DNA of 64,000 nt from Sphingobacterium thalpophilum (GTDB taxonomy: Bacteria > Bacteroidota > Bacteroidia > Sphingobacteriales > Sphingobacteriaceae). Location of the stretch: positions 3,596,001-3,660,000 of the forward strand of contig NZ_CP151087.1 in assembly GCF_038396785.1 (NCBI RefSeq). The letters run 5' to 3'. Below, in pieces: positions 18,035 through 27,751 of the stretch. Both the position numbers and the translations under genes were made by a program. The stretch's first letter is position 1. The number at the start of each line of letters is the position of its first letter. A model generated the notes under the pieces. It was not told the origin of the DNA and searched no databases. It worked only from the letters and a program-made list of their open reading frames with translations.

Positions 18035-19695
18035 CTCAATGAAAAACTGTCTTTTTGTTCCCAATTAGCACGTATAGTAAATACCTTATTTAAATATATA
18101 ACAGGTTCCGGAAAGGTTTTCTTTTCGACATCTCCAGTGTCCCAGATTCCATTATTATTGTCGTCGCGTATCACACGTATACTATACTTTCCTCCAGGAT
18201 ACTGTTTGTATACAACAGCCGGGTTGTTCATGTTTATTTTGTCGACGCGATAGACCTTATCTTTTTTCTCATTGATTAACTCAACCAAATAGGTTGTATT
18301 GCTATCTAGATCTGTAAAATCAAATGTCAGATCCCCATAGTTTTCACTATCGTCATAGGTCAAATCGAGCTTTTTCTCTTTGTTTTGTTCGCCAAAATAG
18401 CCTGTTATAGCGCCTTCTGTAAACTCGATTTGGTACTTTTTCTCTTTTCTCCAATTATAGCGAATATGGTAGATATTGGTATTTGCTGTATCTACGGCTA
18501 GTTGGTAATTGGTCCGGACCAATGAGTCTTCTTTGAATTTTAACTTCGTTTTATCGATATTTTTGATCGGTGTGAAAGCAGATACCTGAAGGTGTGTAAT
18601 TCGATCGACCCGTCCATTATTTGGCGTAAAAATAGGCTCAATTGTCTGCTCTATTTTTACATTCCCTTTTCTAATGAGAATGGTATCCAACGGTCTTTCA
18701 TTTTCTGTCAGAACAAGCTTTAGGGAGTCTATTTTTAAATTTGGAATAAACAAAGTAGCCGAGTCTGATGTCTTTGAAAAACGTACTTTTTTATCCTTGT
18801 TGTTTACTTCGTCATTTAGGATATCAAGTTTGGGCTTGTCGACTCTTCTATTAAAAACAAGAAGTATACTTCCATTTTTTTCAAATTTCTTCTCTTGGGT
18901 TCTAAACTTTTTTGGGATTCCTTTGAAGATCTCCAAGTTGATATTGCTCAAGTCTCGCTCTAGCACGATAGAGTCTTTTAGGAAACCTATTTCTTCATCA
19001 GCACCATTATAGATTCTATCGTTATTTTTTTCTTGAAGTGCGTAAATGCGATAAGTTCCCTCTCTTAGATTGTTTAGTTTATAGTTACCTGCAGTATCCG
19101 TTGTCGTGAATATATTCGCCTTCTTTTTACCAAAAATCGAGTCTTGGCTAATGGGGATCAACAAGACTTTAACATCCTTTTGGACCTCTTTCGTTATAGC
19201 ACTTTTTACATTACCGGATATACTGAGTGAATCTATTTTATCTCCTGTCGCGAATACGTAAGCATAATTGACCAATGCATTTCCAGCGTTATAATCAACT
19301 AGTCCTTTACCGAAGTATATGCTGTAGGTTGTATTCTTTTCTAGGGAATCAGGTAAGGTAATTTCTAGATTTTTTTTCTTCACCTTGAATTCTGGATTGC
19401 TTCCCATGTCTGGCGTAATACTGAATTCCTTTTGTTGATTTGCCAGCTTGATATACTCGTCAAACGTGATCACTATTTTTTTAGCTGTAAAATTCTTCGA
19501 AAAATTCGTAGGGCTTTCCAATAGTATCTTCGGAGGAATAGAATCTTTTGGCCCCCCCGTGGGCTGTTGTATGCTCGCACATTGTATGGACAAGCCAATA
19601 AGCATAATAAACATGCTTAAAATAAGTAATCTTGTTTTTAAGCTACTTTTTAGCCTTTCTGAACCACTTTTATTTTCTCTTAAAGAAGTTGTCAT
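18016..19695 (-). CDS. Ig-like (SbsA/Big_5) domain lipoprotein
   Basis: A 559-residue probable outer-membrane lipoprotein. A basic N-terminus and hydrophobic span lead to a lipobox-like LSIQC near residue 39, followed by PTGGPKDSIPP. Residues about 50-150 look like an SbsA-type Ig-like domain (a Big_5 pattern ending VFATGDKID), and a later segment resembles a carboxypeptidase-regulatory or CNA-B-like repeat (GNYKLNNLREGTYRIYAL). The long N-terminus before the signal may mean that translation starts downstream of 19695. Members are common and uncharacterised in Bacteroidota. Confidence 0.7.
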   Translation of the reverse strand: MTTSLRENKSGSERLKSSLKTRLLILSMFIMLIGLSIQCASIQQPTGGPKDSIPPKILLESPTNFSKNFTAKKIVITFDEYIKLANQQKEFSITPDMGSNPEFKVKKKNLEITLPDSLEKNTTYSIYFGKGLVDYNAGNALVNYAYVFATGDKIDSLSISGNVKSAITKEVQKDVKVLLIPISQDSIFGKKKANIFTTTDTAGNYKLNNLREGTYRIYALQEKNNDRIYNGADEEIGFLKDSIVLERDLSNINLEIFKGIPKKFRTQEKKFEKNGSILLVFNRRVDKPKLDILNDEVNNKDKKVRFSKTSDSATLFIPNLKIDSLKLVLTENERPLDTILIRKGNVKIEQTIEPIFTPNNGRVDRITHLQVSAFTPIKNIDKTKLKFKEDSLVRTNYQLAVDTANTNIYHIRYNWRKEKKYQIEFTEGAITGYFGEQNKEKKLDLTYDDSENYGDLTFDFTDLDSNTTYLVELINEKKDKVYRVDKINMNNPAVVYKQYPGGKYSIRVIRDDNNNGIWDTGDVEKKTFPEPVIYLNKVFTIRANWEQKDSFSLSGLKKE

Positions 19696-19773
19696 AAAAA
19701 ATAGAATATTGTCTTAAATCGCTTATTTTAAGCTTTGTGATGTTTAGTGTATAAGTATTTAGCTTTCAGTTGT

Positions 19774-21633
19774 TTAACTCATATGGACCATCAATACAGT
19801 GATATCAGAGGGCGAAACGCCTGAGATTCTTGAAGCTTGCCCCAGTGTACGTGGTTTAACTTTAGATAACTTTTGTCTTGCCTCAATTGATAGCGATGTT
19901 AATAGGCTGTAGTCAAAATCAGGATTAATTTCTCTATCTTCCATCTTCTTCATGCGATTGACAATTTCCATCTCTTTATCGAAATAGCTTTCATATTTGA
20001 GATTGATCTCTGCTTGTTCAATGGTATCATTATCGAATTGGGATACATAGTGTGCAAAGCCTTCGTCTCCTTTCAGAATATCTTGGATACCAACTTGTGG
20101 TCTTGCAAGAACATTACTCAACCTTGTTTTTTGTGGAAGTGCGCTTGAGCCAACTTCGGCTAATACGGTATTCATCTTTTCGACATTGGTCGAATTTTGT
20201 TTGAGATACTCGATTATTTTATTGGAGTTATCAATTTTGTTTTGCACTTTTTTGAGTCTTTCTTCTCCTACCAATCCCAATTTGTAAGCTAATGGGGTTA
20301 GGCGAATATCAGCATTGTCCTGGCGTAGAAGTAGACGATGTTCTGCTCTTGATGTAAACATGCGGTACGGCTCTTCAGTTCCTTTGGTTACGAGGTCGTC
20401 GACCAATACACCTATATAGGATTCGGATCGTTTTAGAATAAGTTCCTTATCATCATTGATGCGTTGATGCGCATTTATCCCGGCTAGGAAACCTTGAGCA
20501 GCGGCTTCTTCATAGCCAGTTGTCCCATTGATCTGTCCTGCGAAAAATAGATGTTTCACCAATTGGGTTTCTAAGGTTAGATCCAATTGCATTGGTGGAA
20601 AGTAGTCGTATTCTATGGCATAACCTGGGCGGTACATTTTCGCATTTTCAAAGCCTGGGATCAATTGCAAAGCTTTCAATTGTACGTCTTCTGGCAATGA
20701 GGTGGAGAATCCGTTGACATAAATTTCTACTGTTTTGAAGCCTTCGGGCTCCACGAATATCTGATGTCTTTCACGCTCGGCAAAACGATTTATTTTATCT
20801 TCTATTGAAGGGCAATAGCGTGGTCCCAATCCTTTGATACGTCCCGTAAACATGGGTGATTTTTCAAACCCAGTGCGTAGCATTTCGTGGACCTTATCGT
20901 TTGTATAGGTAATCCAACAACAGCGTTGTTCAGTTGGTATTTCTACATCTGTATAGGAGAACCGCCCTCTTTTTTCATCGCCCCACTGTTCTTCCATTAA
21001 TGCATAGTTGAGGCTTCTTCCATCTATACGTGGTGGAGTACCTGTCTTCATTCTTCCTGATTCGAAACCAAGGGAAACAAGTTGTTCGGTTAAACCTGTG
21101 GCTGCCTTCTCTCCTGTTCTACCGCCTCCAAATTTCTTGTCCCCAATGTGAATTACACCATTTAGAAAAGTTCCATTGGTCAGTACCACGGCGTCCGATT
21201 CTATTTCTATTCCCATCGAAGTGATGACACCGCAAGCTTTTCCGTTTTTTACGATAACTTCTTTTACGGTATCTTGCCACATATCTAAATTAGGAAGAGA
21301 CTCGAGTTGTAATCTCCATTCTTCTGCAAACCGCATTCGGTCATTTTGGGTCCGCGGACTCCACATGGCAGGACCTTTCGAAAGATTTAACATTCGGAAT
21401 TGAATGGTTGATTTATCTGCTATGATACCAGTATATCCGCCCATAGCATCAATTTCTCTTACTATCTGTCCTTTGGCTACTCCACCGATAGCGGGGTTAC
21501 AACTCATTTGCGCTATTACTCCCATATTCATTGTGATGAGTAAAGTGGACGAACCTAAGTTAGCTGCTGCCGCCGCTGCCTCACATCCGGCATGCCCCGC
21601 ACCAACGACAATTACATTATATTTTTTAAACAT
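19774..21633 (-). CDS. mnmG: tRNA uridine-5-carboxymethylaminomethyl synthesis enzyme MnmG
   Basis: FAD protein (GidA) that acts with MnmE to modify U34 of certain tRNAs. The 619-residue protein has VVGAGHAGCEAA at the N-terminus, CNPAIGGVAKGQ near residue 47, GPRYCPSIEDK near residue 271 and the C-terminal helical domain. mnmG is a classic origin-proximal gene; here it lies about 4 kb to the right of the proposed origin on the minus strand. The two parS-like sites sit in its upstream region. Confidence 0.97.
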   Translation of the reverse strand: MFKKYNVIVVGAGHAGCEAAAAAANLGSSTLLITMNMGVIAQMSCNPAIGGVAKGQIVREIDAMGGYTGIIADKSTIQFRMLNLSKGPAMWSPRTQNDRMRFAEEWRLQLESLPNLDMWQDTVKEVIVKNGKACGVITSMGIEIESDAVVLTNGTFLNGVIHIGDKKFGGGRTGEKAATGLTEQLVSLGFESGRMKTGTPPRIDGRSLNYALMEEQWGDEKRGRFSYTDVEIPTEQRCCWITYTNDKVHEMLRTGFEKSPMFTGRIKGLGPRYCPSIEDKINRFAERERHQIFVEPEGFKTVEIYVNGFSTSLPEDVQLKALQLIPGFENAKMYRPGYAIEYDYFPPMQLDLTLETQLVKHLFFAGQINGTTGYEEAAAQGFLAGINAHQRINDDKELILKRSESYIGVLVDDLVTKGTEEPYRMFTSRAEHRLLLRQDNADIRLTPLAYKLGLVGEERLKKVQNKIDNSNKIIEYLKQNSTNVEKMNTVLAEVGSSALPQKTRLSNVLARPQVGIQDILKGDEGFAHYVSQFDNDTIEQAEINLKYESYFDKEMEIVNRMKKMEDREINPDFDYSLLTSLSIEARQKLSKVKPRTLGQASRISGVSPSDITVLMVHMS

Positions 21634-21644
21634 TTTTCTATTCT

Positions 21645-21660
21645 TGTTCCACGTGAAACG
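21645..21660. promoter_or_regulatory. parS-like centromere site 1
   Basis: TGTTCCACGTGAAACG, against the widespread parS consensus TGTTnCACGTGAAACA: one mismatch, at the last base. It lies 12 bases upstream of the mnmG start codon. ParB would load here and spread, aiding origin segregation. No parA or parB gene is in the window. Confidence 0.8.
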
Positions 21661-21698
21661 TGGTGTTTTTATTTCTTTGTAAATTTACGTTTTCTTTG

Positions 21699-21714
21699 TG
21701 TTCCACGTGAAACC
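21699..21714. promoter_or_regulatory. parS-like centromere site 2
   Basis: TGTTCCACGTGAAACC, the same 15-base core as site 1 in the same orientation, 54 bases away. Two copies in a 93-base intergenic space make chance very unlikely. Confidence 0.8.
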
Positions 21715-21726
21715 TGTGGTGAAATT

Positions 21727-23592
21727 TTACATAAAATCAGCAAGATATAACCATCTTTCGGATTTATCGTCTATCTGTTTTTGGATAGATTGAATTTCTT
21801 CCGCTAAGGAAGAAAGTTTTAGATGATCTGTTACCTGGTTTAGTTCCTCCGTTTTTAACGCTACTTGTGTTTCCAGTTTTTCGATTTCTTCTTCTAGTTT
21901 GTTATATTCTAATTGTTCCTTGTACGAGAGTTTTTTCTTTTCCTCTTTTACAATTGGCTTTACCTGTTCTTGGGTTATCCTTTTTTGTTTTTCCTTTTCT
22001 AATTTTTGGATTTCTTCCTGTTCAAGTTTAAAGTCGGCATAATTTCCGTTGTATATCTGCACGATCCCCTTTCCTTCAAAAATGAAAAGTTGATCCGTCA
22101 ATTTATCTAATAGATACCTGTCGTGTGATACTAATATGAGTACTCCTTTGTAGTTGTCAAGAAAATCTTCCAGCACGTTTAATGTATCAATGTCCAAATC
22201 ATTGGATGGTTCATCCAGAATTAAAAAATTTGGATTCTTCATTAAAACACGCATTAATTGAAGTCTTTTTTTCTCCCCCCCACTTAATTTGTTAACGAAA
22301 CCAAATTGTTTTTCAGGAGGAAATAAAAAGTGGGTTAGCAGCTGTGAAGCCGTGATTACTTCCCTATTTGCCATTTCAATATAGTCTGCTATATTTTTTA
22401 CAACATCTAATACTCGATCGTTTTCATTTACTTCCAATCCGCCCTGTTTATAGTAGCCATATACTGTGGTTTCCCCTACCGCTATAGACCCTGTATCAGG
22501 TTTTTCTTCTCCCGTGATTAAATTAAGAAAGGTTGATTTTCCAGTACCATTTTTTCCCGCTAGACCAATACGATCACCTTTTTTAAAGGTGTATGAAAAA
22601 TCATGTATGATTTCTTTTGCTCCATAACGTTTGGCAACATGTTCTAGTTCGAGTATTTTTGAGCCCTGCCTGCTTACTTTCACACTGAGTTGTACCGAGT
22701 CGTTTCCTTTAATTGCTTTAGATTTTTCTTCCAAGTCATAGTATGCTTCAATACGTGATTTGGATTTGGTACCACGTGCCTGTGGTTGACGACGCATCCA
22801 CTCCAATTCACGGCGAAGTAGATTTCTGCTTTTCTCAACCATAACCGCATCAATAGTTTCACGTTCCGACTTCTTTTCTAGAAAATAAGAATAGTTACCT
22901 TTATAGGTAAAGAGATTGCCCCTATCCAGCTCTCGAATCTCCGTACAGATATTATCCAAGAAGTAGCGATCGTGCGTTACTAAAAGAACGGTTTTGCTAC
23001 CTGTTGTTAGTAGTTTTTCAAGCCATTCAATAGTCTCTATATCCAAATGGTTGGTGGGTTCATCTAATATATAAATATCCGGCTCGTCTATCAAAAGCTT
23101 GGCTAGCGCAAGGCGTTTTCGTTGGCCCCCTGATAAACTTTTGATATCTTGATGGAAATCCATAATGTTTAAACGATTAAGAATCGTCTTAATATTATGC
23201 TCATACTCCCAGGCATTCAATGAACTTATTTTTTCTGTAAGATCTTCTAATTTTTTCTGATCGATATCAGTTTCCAATAACAGCTCCTCGTACTCACGGA
23301 TAAGACGTTGTTGATCGTTGTCTGTACTATAAATAAAATCGTTGATTGATTTTAATCCTGTGAAATCAGGATCCTGTTCTAAGAAACCAATTTTTATACC
23401 TTTTTCTTTTACAACTTTTCCTGAGGTTGGTAAGATTCGCTCTGCTAAAATGGCGAGTAAGGTTGATTTACCTGTGCCATTGATTCCGACCAAGGCCACA
23501 CGTTCTCCCTTTTGGAGACCGAAATGTAAATCTTTAAAAAGCCATCGATCATGGAAGGAATGGCTTACTTGTTCTGTAGCTAAAATACTCAC
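21727..23592 (-). CDS. ABC-F family ATPase (Uup-like)
   Basis: A 621-residue soluble protein with two ABC cassettes and no membrane domain: Walker A GINGTGKSTLL near residue 36 and GKNGTGKSTFL near residue 347, signatures LSGGQRKR and LSGGEKKR, and LDEPTNHLD then LDEPSNDLD. The C-terminus (from about residue 535) is a charged coiled coil as in Uup. ABC-F proteins bind the ribosome or affect DNA transposon excision. The start is GTG at 23592. The parS-like pair lies just past its stop. Confidence 0.9.
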   Translation of the reverse strand: MSILATEQVSHSFHDRWLFKDLHFGLQKGERVALVGINGTGKSTLLAILAERILPTSGKVVKEKGIKIGFLEQDPDFTGLKSINDFIYSTDNDQQRLIREYEELLLETDIDQKKLEDLTEKISSLNAWEYEHNIKTILNRLNIMDFHQDIKSLSGGQRKRLALAKLLIDEPDIYILDEPTNHLDIETIEWLEKLLTTGSKTVLLVTHDRYFLDNICTEIRELDRGNLFTYKGNYSYFLEKKSERETIDAVMVEKSRNLLRRELEWMRRQPQARGTKSKSRIEAYYDLEEKSKAIKGNDSVQLSVKVSRQGSKILELEHVAKRYGAKEIIHDFSYTFKKGDRIGLAGKNGTGKSTFLNLITGEEKPDTGSIAVGETTVYGYYKQGGLEVNENDRVLDVVKNIADYIEMANREVITASQLLTHFLFPPEKQFGFVNKLSGGEKKRLQLMRVLMKNPNFLILDEPSNDLDIDTLNVLEDFLDNYKGVLILVSHDRYLLDKLTDQLFIFEGKGIVQIYNGNYADFKLEQEEIQKLEKEKQKRITQEQVKPIVKEEKKKLSYKEQLEYNKLEEEIEKLETQVALKTEELNQVTDHLKLSSLAEEIQSIQKQIDDKSERWLYLADFM

Positions 23593-23947
23593 GTTATATC
23601 ACCCTAAATTATATTCAGTCAATTTACACGCCAAAACCCTACCAGTAGGTTTCTTCTCTTGGTAGTTTATATCGTGTTGATAATCAATATTTTAGTTGTA
23701 TTTCTATTGATTGTCAGTTATTTATATATTGAATCAATAATCGTTTTGATTGCTGACTAATGTAATCTATTGGGTGGCATACGATCAAATGTTAGCCTTT
23801 GCCATTGGGTAAAATGATAATTCGAAGTCCCAAAGGTTCGCTTGTTCATTTGGAATGCTCGCAAAAATAAAGAAATAGTTTCTTATTCGATGCGAAAAAA
23901 GCTTCGTTATTTGATTAATTGGCAATAATGATACTGCCCTGATAAAA
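23593..23947. other. Intergenic region between apaG and the ABC-F gene
   Basis: 355 AT-rich bases; no gene, RNA or clear terminator was recognised. It should hold the promoter of the ABC-F gene. Confidence 0.4.
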
Positions 23948-24334
23948 TTAATTCAATGCGTAATCCGCTATCAGATTGAAACGTGGTATTTCAACTTGAA
24001 AGCTGCCGTTGTCCAGTGTTCGGATCATATTATAATATCCTTCCATGAATCCGAATTCGCTATTGAGATTGCAACCTGAGGTGTATTGATGAGTCTGACC
24101 AGGTTCTATAATAGGTTGTTCGCCTACTACTCCTTCTCCAGATACCTCCCTATAGTCTCCTTTTGCATCAAAAATTTTCCAATAGCGACTTATCAATTGA
24201 ACCGTGTAATCGCTGAGATTTTCTATGCTGATATGATAAGCAAACATGAAATGTTCACGGTCCGGATTCGAATACTCCGATTGATAGATGGTTTCAACCG
24301 AGATTTTTACGCCTTCTGTAATTTGTGTGATCAT
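23948..24334 (-). CDS. apaG: ApaG domain protein
   Basis: A 128-residue single-domain ApaG protein with a fibronectin-like beta-sandwich; E. coli ApaG is linked to Co2+/Mg2+ resistance, but its biochemical function is unsettled. Family features include the start VKISVETIYQSEYSNP, the RYWKIFDAKG segment, VVGEQPIIEPGQ and the C-terminal GFMEGYY. Length is standard. It stands alone and is divergent from the methylase gene. Confidence 0.9.
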   Translation of the reverse strand: MITQITEGVKISVETIYQSEYSNPDREHFMFAYHISIENLSDYTVQLISRYWKIFDAKGDYREVSGEGVVGEQPIIEPGQTHQYTSGCNLNSEFGFMEGYYNMIRTLDNGSFQVEIPRFNLIADYALN

Positions 24335-24471
24335 TTGAATGATGTTTATTGTTGCAATGAATATTTACGCTAAAATACTAATAATGAGTTTAAAAATCTA
24401 AATTATAATCATTTTAAAAGGTTAAATAATGCTAAGTTTAAAATTAGTATAACCAAATGGACCTTAATTAG

Positions 24472-24479
24472 TAGGTTTG
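24472..24479 (+). promoter_or_regulatory. Minus-7 box TAGGTTTG before the RsmI-like gene
   Basis: Exact TAnnTTTG match ending 4 bases before the ATG, implying a leaderless or nearly leaderless mRNA. Confidence 0.6.
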
Positions 24480-24483
24480 TATT

Positions 24484-25194
24484 ATGGCAAATGGTATCTT
24501 ATATTTAATTCCTGTTCCATTGAGTGATGACGCAGCTTTCCAGTCATTTACTCCGTATTTAGTGGAAACAATCAATTCATTGGACGAGTATATTGTAGAG
24601 AACGAAAAAACGGCGCGCAAGTTTTTAAAACTTGCAGGTTTAAAGATTCCGCAGAGCGAATTAACGATCCATGATTATGGAAAACATGTGCGGGACAAGG
24701 GAAATATAAATGATTTTTTTGAAGGCTTGAAACAAGGCAAAAGTGTTGGATTAATGTCTGAGGCGGGATGTCCTGGTGTTGCTGATCCTGGTGCTTCTAT
24801 TGTAGCGCGGGCACATCAATTGGGTATTAAGGTAGTTCCTCTTGTTGGACCAAGCTCTATTCTACTGGCACTTATGGCTTCCGGATTTAGCGGTCAGAAA
24901 TTTGCCTTTCATGGTTATTTGCCTATCGATAAAATTGATCGAGCTAAGGAAATTAAAAATCTCGAACAGCAATCAGCACGTGAAAAGCAGACGCAAATTT
25001 TTATTGAAACTCCATTTAGAAATAATCAGCTTTTAGCCGATCTACTAAAAATATGTAAACCTTCCACCTTACTCTGTGTTGCGTCAAATGTAACAGCTGC
25101 CGACGAAAATATACAAAGTTTGACAGTTGGTGAGTGGCGAAAACGATCGTATGATTATCATAAAAAGCCGACTATTTTTTTACTTTATGCATGA
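24484..25194 (+). CDS. Tetrapyrrole-methylase-type SAM methyltransferase (RsmI-like)
   Basis: A 236-residue member of the TP-methylase superfamily close to RsmI, which methylates the ribose of C1402 in 16S rRNA. Motifs seen: LYLIPVPLSD at the N-terminus, GLMSEAGCPGVADPG near residue 96 and PLVGPSSILLALMASG near residue 118. It is shorter than E. coli RsmI (286 residues), lacking the C-terminal domain; such short forms are usual in Bacteroidota. The rRNA target is inferred. Confidence 0.8.
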   Translation: MANGILYLIPVPLSDDAAFQSFTPYLVETINSLDEYIVENEKTARKFLKLAGLKIPQSELTIHDYGKHVRDKGNINDFFEGLKQGKSVGLMSEAGCPGVADPGASIVARAHQLGIKVVPLVGPSSILLALMASGFSGQKFAFHGYLPIDKIDRAKEIKNLEQQSAREKQTQIFIETPFRNNQLLADLLKICKPSTLLCVASNVTAADENIQSLTVGEWRKRSYDYHKKPTIFLLYA

Positions 25195-25398
25195 TGTTTT
25201 TAGAGCTCCCCCCTACCCTATTTTCATTGATGAAGTTTAATGATGAAATTAAAAGCTGTTTTTACATGAGTGAAGTATGTTTTAATAAAGTAAGTGAGTG
25301 CTTACATTTTGTTTTTTAATAAATATGTAAATCAGGGTATCAGAATAAATGCTGAATAGAGTTTGTTAACCGTCTAGAATGATTTAATATATAACACG

Positions 25399-26154
25399 AT
25401 GAATTACTGTAGATTATTGTCTATTATGTTTTTGTTTTCATTAGTTGGATTCAGTAAAGATCTTGCTGCACAGTCTTCTACATATGTTATTGTCCATGGA
25501 GCTTGGGGTAGTGCTTGGCAGTTTAAAAATACGGCGGTTGAGTTAGCTAAAAAGGGAAATGAGGTGTACCGACCCACACTAACAGGCCTGGGTGAGCGTT
25601 ATCATTTAGCAGATACTTCTATCCGATTACAAACGCATGTCGATGATGTTGTGAATACGATCCTGTTTGAGGATCTCCATGATATTATATTGGTCGGACA
25701 TAGTTATGGTGGGATGATTATCACGGCTGTGGCAGATAGTCTTCCGGATAGAATCCGTAAATTGGTTTACTTGGATGCTATACTACCGGAGGATCAACAA
25801 TCTGTAATGAACTTAATGGGTAAATCCAGTGCAGCAAATGGACTGTTAAAATTAGAAAAGGATGGTTATATTTTTCCTTTCTGGGTGAAGGACATTAAGA
25901 AGCTTCCTAGGGATGTCCCCCACCCGTTAAGAACAATGACAGACAAGATCAGTTTAAAAAATCCGAAACGACTTAAAATTCCAAGTACTTACATTTTGAC
26001 TTATGAGGATGGCAAAACAATTGAGGATGATGATTTTTACCCGTTTTATAGGAAGGCAAAAAATATAGGTTTTAAAACAGTCGAATTTGTTGGAGATCAT
26101 AATCCACAAATAAAAAAGTTGAAAGAATTAGTAGATTTGTTGGAACAGGAATAA
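25399..26154 (+). CDS. Exported alpha/beta hydrolase
   Basis: A 251-residue esterase-like alpha/beta hydrolase with an N-terminal signal peptide ending near LAAQ (residue 25). The catalytic Ser is in GHSYGG near residue 100, a likely oxyanion region is VHGAWGSAW near residue 32, and the likely catalytic His is in GDHNPQ near the C-terminus. It resembles the salicylate/MES-type esterase group. Substrate unknown; probably periplasmic. Confidence 0.8.
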   Translation: MNYCRLLSIMFLFSLVGFSKDLAAQSSTYVIVHGAWGSAWQFKNTAVELAKKGNEVYRPTLTGLGERYHLADTSIRLQTHVDDVVNTILFEDLHDIILVGHSYGGMIITAVADSLPDRIRKLVYLDAILPEDQQSVMNLMGKSSAANGLLKLEKDGYIFPFWVKDIKKLPRDVPHPLRTMTDKISLKNPKRLKIPSTYILTYEDGKTIEDDDFYPFYRKAKNIGFKTVEFVGDHNPQIKKLKELVDLLEQE

Positions 26155-26175
26155 TAAATAAGCAATAATAGTTCA

Positions 26176-26661
26176 ATGACGCAAGAGGAATTAATAAGAG
26201 AGTTAAGTAAGCCTGAAGTAATTTATACCGCTATGGGTATTGTTGCCATACGTATTATCGTATGGCTTCTATTTGCAAATACAATTCGAAAGACATTAAA
26301 ATTGGTCGCCAAAGAAAATAGATTAATGACGCCCAACCAATCGTGGTTAGCTGCAATTCCGCTGGTTAATATTTATTGGAATTTTCAGGTTGCTTCGCGT
26401 CTAAGGGATTCTTTGATCAATGAATTTTATGATCGGAAAATAGCTGTGGAAGAAAACCCTACGTTTAGGAAAGGATCGCTATATGCATGGATTTACTTGG
26501 CCACAAATATTCCACTCCCACTTTCCATTTCCGGTGTACTGATCATTATGCATTTTGTGACCTTGGCTAATTATTGGTTTGAAATTAACGCGAATAGAAG
26601 AATTTTGGAAGAACATAATAAATTTAGAGAAAAGGAGGTAATTGTAGACCATGAAAATTAA
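26176..26661 (+). CDS. Uncharacterised small membrane protein
   Basis: 161 residues with one hydrophobic segment near residues 16-38, a moderately hydrophobic stretch near 56-72 (SWLAAIPLVNIYWNFQ) and a long one near 100-135. No family was recognised with confidence. The 3' end overlaps the start of the Nif3 gene by 11 bases, so the two are co-transcribed and coupled. The coding character is supported by this overlap and by normal codon use. Confidence 0.6.
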   Translation: MTQEELIRELSKPEVIYTAMGIVAIRIIVWLLFANTIRKTLKLVAKENRLMTPNQSWLAAIPLVNIYWNFQVASRLRDSLINEFYDRKIAVEENPTFRKGSLYAWIYLATNIPLPLSISGVLIIMHFVTLANYWFEINANRRILEEHNKFREKEVIVDHEN

Positions 26662-27751
26662 AGAAGTCATTGATTATTTGGAGCAATTGGCTCCTTTAGA
26701 TTTGCAGGAGTCTTATGATAATGCTGGGCTTATTGTGGGCGACGCCAATAGAGAGATTACAAAAGTGCTCATTTCTTTGGACTGCACAGAAGCTGTTGTA
26801 AAAGAGGCCATTGATAAAGGATGTAATTTAATTATTTCGCATCATCCTATTGTTTTTAAGGGCCTAAAAAAATTTAATGGAAAAAATTATGTGGAGCGTA
26901 CGGTTATTAAAGCAATTGAACATAAAGTTGCATTATATGCCATTCATACAAATCTCGACAATGTTACCGGTGGAGTGAACACGAAAATTGCCGATAAATT
27001 GGGATTAGAAAATCAGGCTATACTGGAATCTAAAACAGATGTATTGCGAAAAATGGTCGTTTTTGTACCAAGGAGTCATGTTGAAGATGTCCGACAGGCA
27101 TTGTTTGATGCGGGTGCAGGTAAAATCGGAAAACACTATGATCAATGTAGTTTTAATACGGCAGGTTATGGTAGTTTTAGACCTTTAAAAGGGGCCGATC
27201 CTACCATTGGAGAGATTGATGTTCAAGAGCGTGTTGAGGAAACACGAATTGAGGTTATCTACCTGAAATCTATTGAAAGAAAGTTACTTTTGGCACTCTA
27301 TGAAGCTCATCCTTATGAGGAAGTAGCTTATGATTTGTTTGATATTCAAAATACGGCTGCTGAAATCGGTGCAGGAATGATTGGAAATTTGGCTGAACCA
27401 ATGGCTGAATTGGAATTTTTAGCTTATCTTAAGGACAAACTGAGGTTGAATGTCATTCGTCATACAGCCTTATTAGATAAAAAAGTTAGTCGTGTAGCGG
27501 TCTGTGGTGGCTCGGGGGGATTTTTACTCGGTGCAGCCAAACGTTCTGGTGCTGATTTTTTTGTTACAGCAGACTATAAATATCATGAATTTTTTGATGC
27601 TGAAGGTGAAATAGTGATTGCAGATACGGGACATTTTGAGAGCGAACAATTTACGCAAGAATTATTGTACGACATTATTACGAAAAAATTTCCTAACTTT
27701 GCAACCTTAACAACAGAAATAGATACAAATCCTATAAAATACTACAGTTGA
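26651..27751 (+). CDS. Nif3-like dinuclear metal centre protein
   Basis: A 366-residue NIF3/YbgI family protein, a toroidal hexamer with a dinuclear metal site; its physiological reaction is unresolved, with GTP cyclohydrolase I type 2 as a frequent misannotation. Metal-site motifs: ISHHPIVFKG near residue 61 and IHTNLDN near 97, plus a C-terminal DTGHFESE. A central insertion domain (residues about 130-240) is typical of the long form. The stop overlaps the next start (TGATG). Confidence 0.9.
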   Translation: MKIKEVIDYLEQLAPLDLQESYDNAGLIVGDANREITKVLISLDCTEAVVKEAIDKGCNLIISHHPIVFKGLKKFNGKNYVERTVIKAIEHKVALYAIHTNLDNVTGGVNTKIADKLGLENQAILESKTDVLRKMVVFVPRSHVEDVRQALFDAGAGKIGKHYDQCSFNTAGYGSFRPLKGADPTIGEIDVQERVEETRIEVIYLKSIERKLLLALYEAHPYEEVAYDLFDIQNTAAEIGAGMIGNLAEPMAELEFLAYLKDKLRLNVIRHTALLDKKVSRVAVCGGSGGFLLGAAKRSGADFFVTADYKYHEFFDAEGEIVIADTGHFESEQFTQELLYDIITKKFPNFATLTTEIDTNPIKYYS

